Below are positions 61,388-64,000 of a stretch of 64,000 nucleotides of DNA, in pieces. The stretch is from the NCBI RefSeq assembly GCF_011077955.1, contig NZ_JAALBX010000010.1, forward strand, positions 94,716 through 158,715, written 5' to 3'. How positions within the stretch are numbered: position 1 is the stretch's first letter; each line of letters opens with the position of its first letter. This DNA is from Citrobacter freundii. Its GTDB lineage: Bacteria > Pseudomonadota > Gammaproteobacteria > Enterobacterales > Enterobacteriaceae. The notes under the pieces are model-generated. The model saw nothing but the letters and a program-made list of their open reading frames with translations, was not told where the DNA came from and made no database searches. A program made the translations under genes and the position numbers.

Positions 61388-62602
61388 ATGTCATGGCAAC
61401 AATTCAAACAGCAGTACCTCATTAAATTCTGGGCGCCGCTGCCAGCGGTTATCGCCGCCGGGATCCTCTCCACTTACTACTTCGGTCTGACCGGCACGTT
61501 CTGGGCGGTGACCGGCGAGTTTACCCGCTGGGGCGGACAACTGCTTCAGCTGATGGGCGTGCACGCCGAAGAGTGGGGATATTTTAAAATCATCCATCTT
61601 GAAGGTACCCCCCTTACCCGTATCGACGGCATGATGATTATCGGCATGTTCGGCGGCTGTTTCGCGGCGGCCCTTTGGGCGAACAACGTCAAACTCCGTA
61701 AGCCCCAGCACCGCATTCGCATATTCCAGGCGATCGCAGGCGGTATCATTGCGGGCTTCGGCGCGCGCCTCGCGATGGGCTGCAACCTGGCGGCATTCTT
61801 CACCGGTATTCCACAGTTCTCGCTGCATGCCTGGTTCTTTGCCATCGCCACCGCGATTGGCTCCTGGTTTGGGGCGCGTTTCACGCTGATGCCGATGTTT
61901 CGAATTCCGGTCAAATTGCAGAAAGTCTCCAGCGCCTCGCAACTGACTCAAAACCACGATCAGGCGCGCCGCCGCTTTCGACTCGGCATGCTGATTTTTG
62001 CAGGCATGGTGGGATGGGCGCTGTTAACCGCCATGAATCAACCGAAACTGGGCCTCGCAATGCTGTTTGGCGTGGGCTTTGGTTTGCTGATTGAGCGTGC
62101 GCAAATCTGCTTTACCTCGGCGTTCCGCGATATGTGGATCACCGGGCGCACCCATATGGCGAAAGCGATTATTCTGGGTATGGCGGTGAGCGCCATTGGG
62201 ATCTTCAGTTATGTCCAGCTTGGCGCTGAACCGAAAATCATGTGGGCGGGCCCGAACGCCGTGTTAGGCGGCCTGCTATTTGGCTTCGGCATTGTGCTGG
62301 CGGGCGGTTGTGAAACGGGATGGATGTACCGCGCCGTGGAAGGCCAGGTGCACTACTGGTGGGTGGGCTTTGGCAACGTCATTGGTTCAACCATTCTGGC
62401 GTATTTCTGGGATGACCTCTCCCCTTCCCTTGCCACCAGCTGGGACAAAATCAATTTGTTGAAAACTTTCGGCCCGTTGGGTGGGTTGTTTGTCACCTAT
62501 CTGATGTTGTTCGCCGCCTTGATGCTGGTTATCGGCTGGGAAAAACACTTCTTTCGCCGCAACCGCGCCACAACTACTGAAACTGCGCAGGAGGGCGTAT
62601 GA
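61388..62602 (+). CDS. yedE: YedE, YeeE/YedE-family transporter
   Basis: The 404-aa membrane protein has two YeeE/YedE repeats, each with conserved cysteines (LAMGCNLAAFFTGIPQFSLH and LAGGCETGWMYRAVEG; also ERAQICFTSAFRDM). The family imports thiosulfate or related sulfur species and has been linked to selenium metabolism. The ATG overlap with yedF indicates that the transporter hands sulfur or selenium to the TusA-like YedF (inference). Confidence 0.94.
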   Translation: MSWQQFKQQYLIKFWAPLPAVIAAGILSTYYFGLTGTFWAVTGEFTRWGGQLLQLMGVHAEEWGYFKIIHLEGTPLTRIDGMMIIGMFGGCFAAALWANNVKLRKPQHRIRIFQAIAGGIIAGFGARLAMGCNLAAFFTGIPQFSLHAWFFAIATAIGSWFGARFTLMPMFRIPVKLQKVSSASQLTQNHDQARRRFRLGMLIFAGMVGWALLTAMNQPKLGLAMLFGVGFGLLIERAQICFTSAFRDMWITGRTHMAKAIILGMAVSAIGIFSYVQLGAEPKIMWAGPNAVLGGLLFGFGIVLAGGCETGWMYRAVEGQVHYWWVGFGNVIGSTILAYFWDDLSPSLATSWDKINLLKTFGPLGGLFVTYLMLFAALMLVIGWEKHFFRRNRATTTETAQEGV

Positions 62603-62832
62603 GCGCCATTGTTCCGGATTACCGTCTTGATATGGTCGGCGAGCCTTGCCCTTATCCGGCAGTCGCGACCCTTGAAGCGATGCCGCAGCTTAGAACGGGC
62701 GAAATTTTAGAAGTGATAAGCGATTGTCCGCAGTCGATTAATAATATTCCGCTGGATGCGCGCAATCATGGCTATACCGTGCTTGAGATCCAGCAGGATG
62801 GGCCGACGATACGCTATTTGATTCGCAAATAG
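62599..62832 (+). CDS. yedF: YedF, TusA-family sulfurtransferase-like protein
   Basis: The 77-aa protein has the TusA signature around the conserved cysteine, DMVGEPCPYPAVATLEAM (CPxP), and the VISDCPQSINNIP segment. It is coupled to yedE by a 4-nt ATGA overlap. It likely carries sulfur as a persulfide for thiosulfate or selenium use (family inference). Confidence 0.95.
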   Translation: MSAIVPDYRLDMVGEPCPYPAVATLEAMPQLRTGEILEVISDCPQSINNIPLDARNHGYTVLEIQQDGPTIRYLIRK

Positions 62833-62873
62833 GCACAGCCTTTGCCTGGCCCGCGAAAGCCGGGCGTGGTGAA

Positions 62874-62902
62874 AAATGTCGTTCGTTTTGCGAACGACAT
62901 TT
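62874..62902. terminator. Strong 12-bp hairpin downstream of yedEF
   Basis: The perfect arms AAATGTCGTTCG/CGAACGACATTT enclose loop TTTTG. Read leftward, the stem is followed by TTTC. It may end yedEF or leftward transcription; a regulatory or mobile-element origin is not excluded. Confidence 0.5.
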
Positions 62903-63039
62903 CACGCTTTACCCCCTCACCGGGCGTTAAGTGGACTATCCCCCTTAGCGCACGGTGAGAGAAAGCACAGGGATGCCCGCCGCATAACTACGCGCAGATA
63001 GCGGATTTCGTAAGCGTCTGGTGATGAAATGCAGAGGAT

Positions 63040-63062
63040 AAAAAGGCCGCCGTAGCGACCTT
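63040..63062 (-). terminator. Terminator of the 57-aa gene
   Basis: Read leftward, GGTCGC/GCGGCC with one G-T pair is followed by TTTTTAT, 18 nt after the gene. Confidence 0.65.
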
Positions 63063-63079
63063 CCTTCAAACAGAAGTGG

Positions 63080-63253
63080 TTAAATCAGTTTAATTTTTAC
63101 TTCGTAGCCTTCAAGCCCCGTCATTTCTTCCCGCGCGACCAGCTGAATTTCTGAGACTTCTCTGCCCGTTTTTTTGCGCAGCTCTGTGATTTTTTTTGCA
63201 ATCAGAGCAGCAATTTCTTCTTCTGCCTTATGAGTGAGTGCTTCAACGTTCAT
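63080..63253 (-). CDS. Conserved-looking 57-residue hypothetical protein
   Basis: The ORF starts MNVEALTHKAEEEIAALIAK and ends TGLEGYEVKIKLI. A good ribosome binding site (AGAGGTAAAC) precedes the ATG. The protein is charged, with an N-terminal helix of alternating Glu/Ala/Lys and a likely beta C-terminus. The frame stays open 23 codons upstream but only to a weaker start (63322). The family is not recognised. It has its own terminator and lies between yedF and the IS remnant. Confidence 0.6.
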   Translation of the reverse strand: MNVEALTHKAEEEIAALIAKKITELRKKTGREVSEIQLVAREEMTGLEGYEVKIKLI

Positions 63254-63439
63254 GTTTACCTCTTCTGGTTCATCCACCTTGTAAACAGCCTGCAAGATGG
63301 CAATGGCTTCACCATTATCCATAACGAAAACTGTTTATAAATTATAGACTACCGTTTTTGTAAGCGTGCTGAAATCATTATGCCCGTAACGGCGACAAGC
63401 TACATATCCGGGGTCAGACGCTCAACATGCAAACAAATA

Positions 63440-63850
63440 GCAGGAAGAAAACGGCTCCCACAAACCAGAGAGTCGTACATGAAATCAACGAACCAGCTCT
63501 GGTTTAACGCTTCAGGCGTAGCCAGTGGTTCCGGATTACGCGCAGACAGGCGCTGTTTACCTTTGCGACGAAAGTTCAGCTTCAGAAGGCAGTAAATACG
63601 GTGGATCCATTTATGCTTCCACGGGCATCCCTGCCGCCGCAGAATCTGAAATAACTTTGGGAAACTATATCGTGGATACCTTTCGGCGGCAGCCTGTAAT
63701 GCGGAAATAACGGGCTCATTGCGGGTGGTATCCTGGCGGTAATGGTAAACCGTTCTGCTCAGATTCAGACTCCGGCAGGCCTGACGAATACTGAGTCCGA
63801 ATGTCGTTATCAGATGAGCGACTGTAAGCACACCCGTTTTAGTTCCACGC
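63440..63850 (-). pseudogene. IS3-family transposase OrfB, N-terminal fragment
   Basis: Read leftward, the segment encodes FGLSIRQACRSLNLSRTVYH, QAAAERYPRYSFPKLFQILR, WIHRIYCLLKLNFRRKGKQR and NQSWFVDFMYDSLVCGSRF. This is the N-terminal part of an IS3-family OrfB up to the start of the integrase core. After GSRF homology stops, and an unrelated tail (LPAICLHVERLTPDM) leads to a stop. The DDE residues are missing, so it is inactive. Ends are approximate. Confidence 0.85.
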
Positions 63851-64000
63851 ATTTTTTGAGATTTCCGGAGTTTCAGTCATCAGCCGGTACTCTTCCGGCG
63901 TCAGGTTATTCAGGGATTCATGGGGCCGTTCGCTGTTATATTCAGCCAGCCAGCGCTCTGTAATTTCCCGTGCTTCATTCAGCGTTCTGAATAAATAAAA
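63839..64000 (-). pseudogene. IS3-family transposase OrfB, C-terminal fragment
   Basis: Read leftward from the window edge: FYLFRTLNEAREITERWLAE, then YNSERPHESLNNLTPEEYRL and a stop after NAWN. This is the OrfB C-terminus of the same IS type. It overlaps the first codons of the neighbouring N-terminal fragment in another frame, so two copies are fused. The rest lies beyond the right edge. Confidence 0.85.

Overview
The window is a chromosomal segment of a member of the Enterobacteriaceae. Almost every gene is a close relative of an Escherichia coli K-12 gene, most of them with the same length and in the same local order. Genus cannot be settled from the sequence alone. The torYZ location, the stand-alone ethanolamine module and the divergent curlin CsgA argue against E. 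coli or Salmonella proper and fit a neighbouring genus of the Enterobacter/Citrobacter/Cronobacter kind (inference).

Region 1 (about 1-28 kb) corresponds to the 23-24 min region of K-12. It runs mviM(partial)-yceH-rimJ / mdtH-grxB-yceB-pyrC-dinI-bssS-solA-yceJ-yceI / trhO / lpxL-mysB / yceK / opgGH / opgC / ymdB-clsC / csgBAC-ymdA / csgDEFG / ycdZ-ycdY-ycdX-ghrA / tRNA-Ser. It covers envelope functions (osmoregulated glucans, lipid A acylation, cardiolipin), pyrimidine synthesis, the SOS modulator DinI, and a complete divergent curli locus with recognisable OmpR and CsgD sites.

Region 2 (about 28.4-39 kb) starts abruptly after the tRNA-Ser gene. It continues with genes that sit near 42 min in K-12: yecJ, the dual-function azuCR RNA, yecR, ftnA, yecH, tyrP and yecA. 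Extra loci are interleaved: a DHA2-type MFS exporter, an RpiB/LacA/LacB-family isomerase, and torYZ for TMAO respiration. The tRNA-Ser/yecJ junction is therefore a synteny breakpoint relative to K-12 (K-12 order recalled from memory).

Region 3 (about 39-44.8 kb) is accessory and lies between yecA and leuZ. It holds an S-methyltransferase gene (mmuM) preceded by a 46-codon small ORF with a strong ribosome binding site, an ethanolamine permease with both ethanolamine ammonia-lyase subunits (eat-eutB-eutC, no microcompartment genes), and a frameshifted remnant resembling P4-type satellite phage genes immediately downstream of the leuZ 3' end.

Region 4 (44.8-63 kb) returns to K-12 order: leuZ-cysT-glyW tRNAs, pgsA, uvrC-uvrY, yecF, sdiA, the cystine import operon tcyJ/dcyD/tcyL/tcyN, then fliZ-fliA, fliC, fliDST with sigma-28 promoters, amyA, yedD and yedEF. 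The right edge (63.4-64 kb) is a scrambled IS3-family transposase remnant with the end of one orfB fused to the start of another.

No CRISPR array, toxin-antitoxin pair, restriction system or intact prophage was found. The most noteworthy non-standard observations are a long hairpin that would bury the amyA ribosome binding site and start codon, a CsgA with six divergent repeats and no glycine-rich leader, the small ORF ahead of mmuM, the leuZ-linked ethanolamine island with its satellite-phage relic, and the two CRP-like sites at azuCR.
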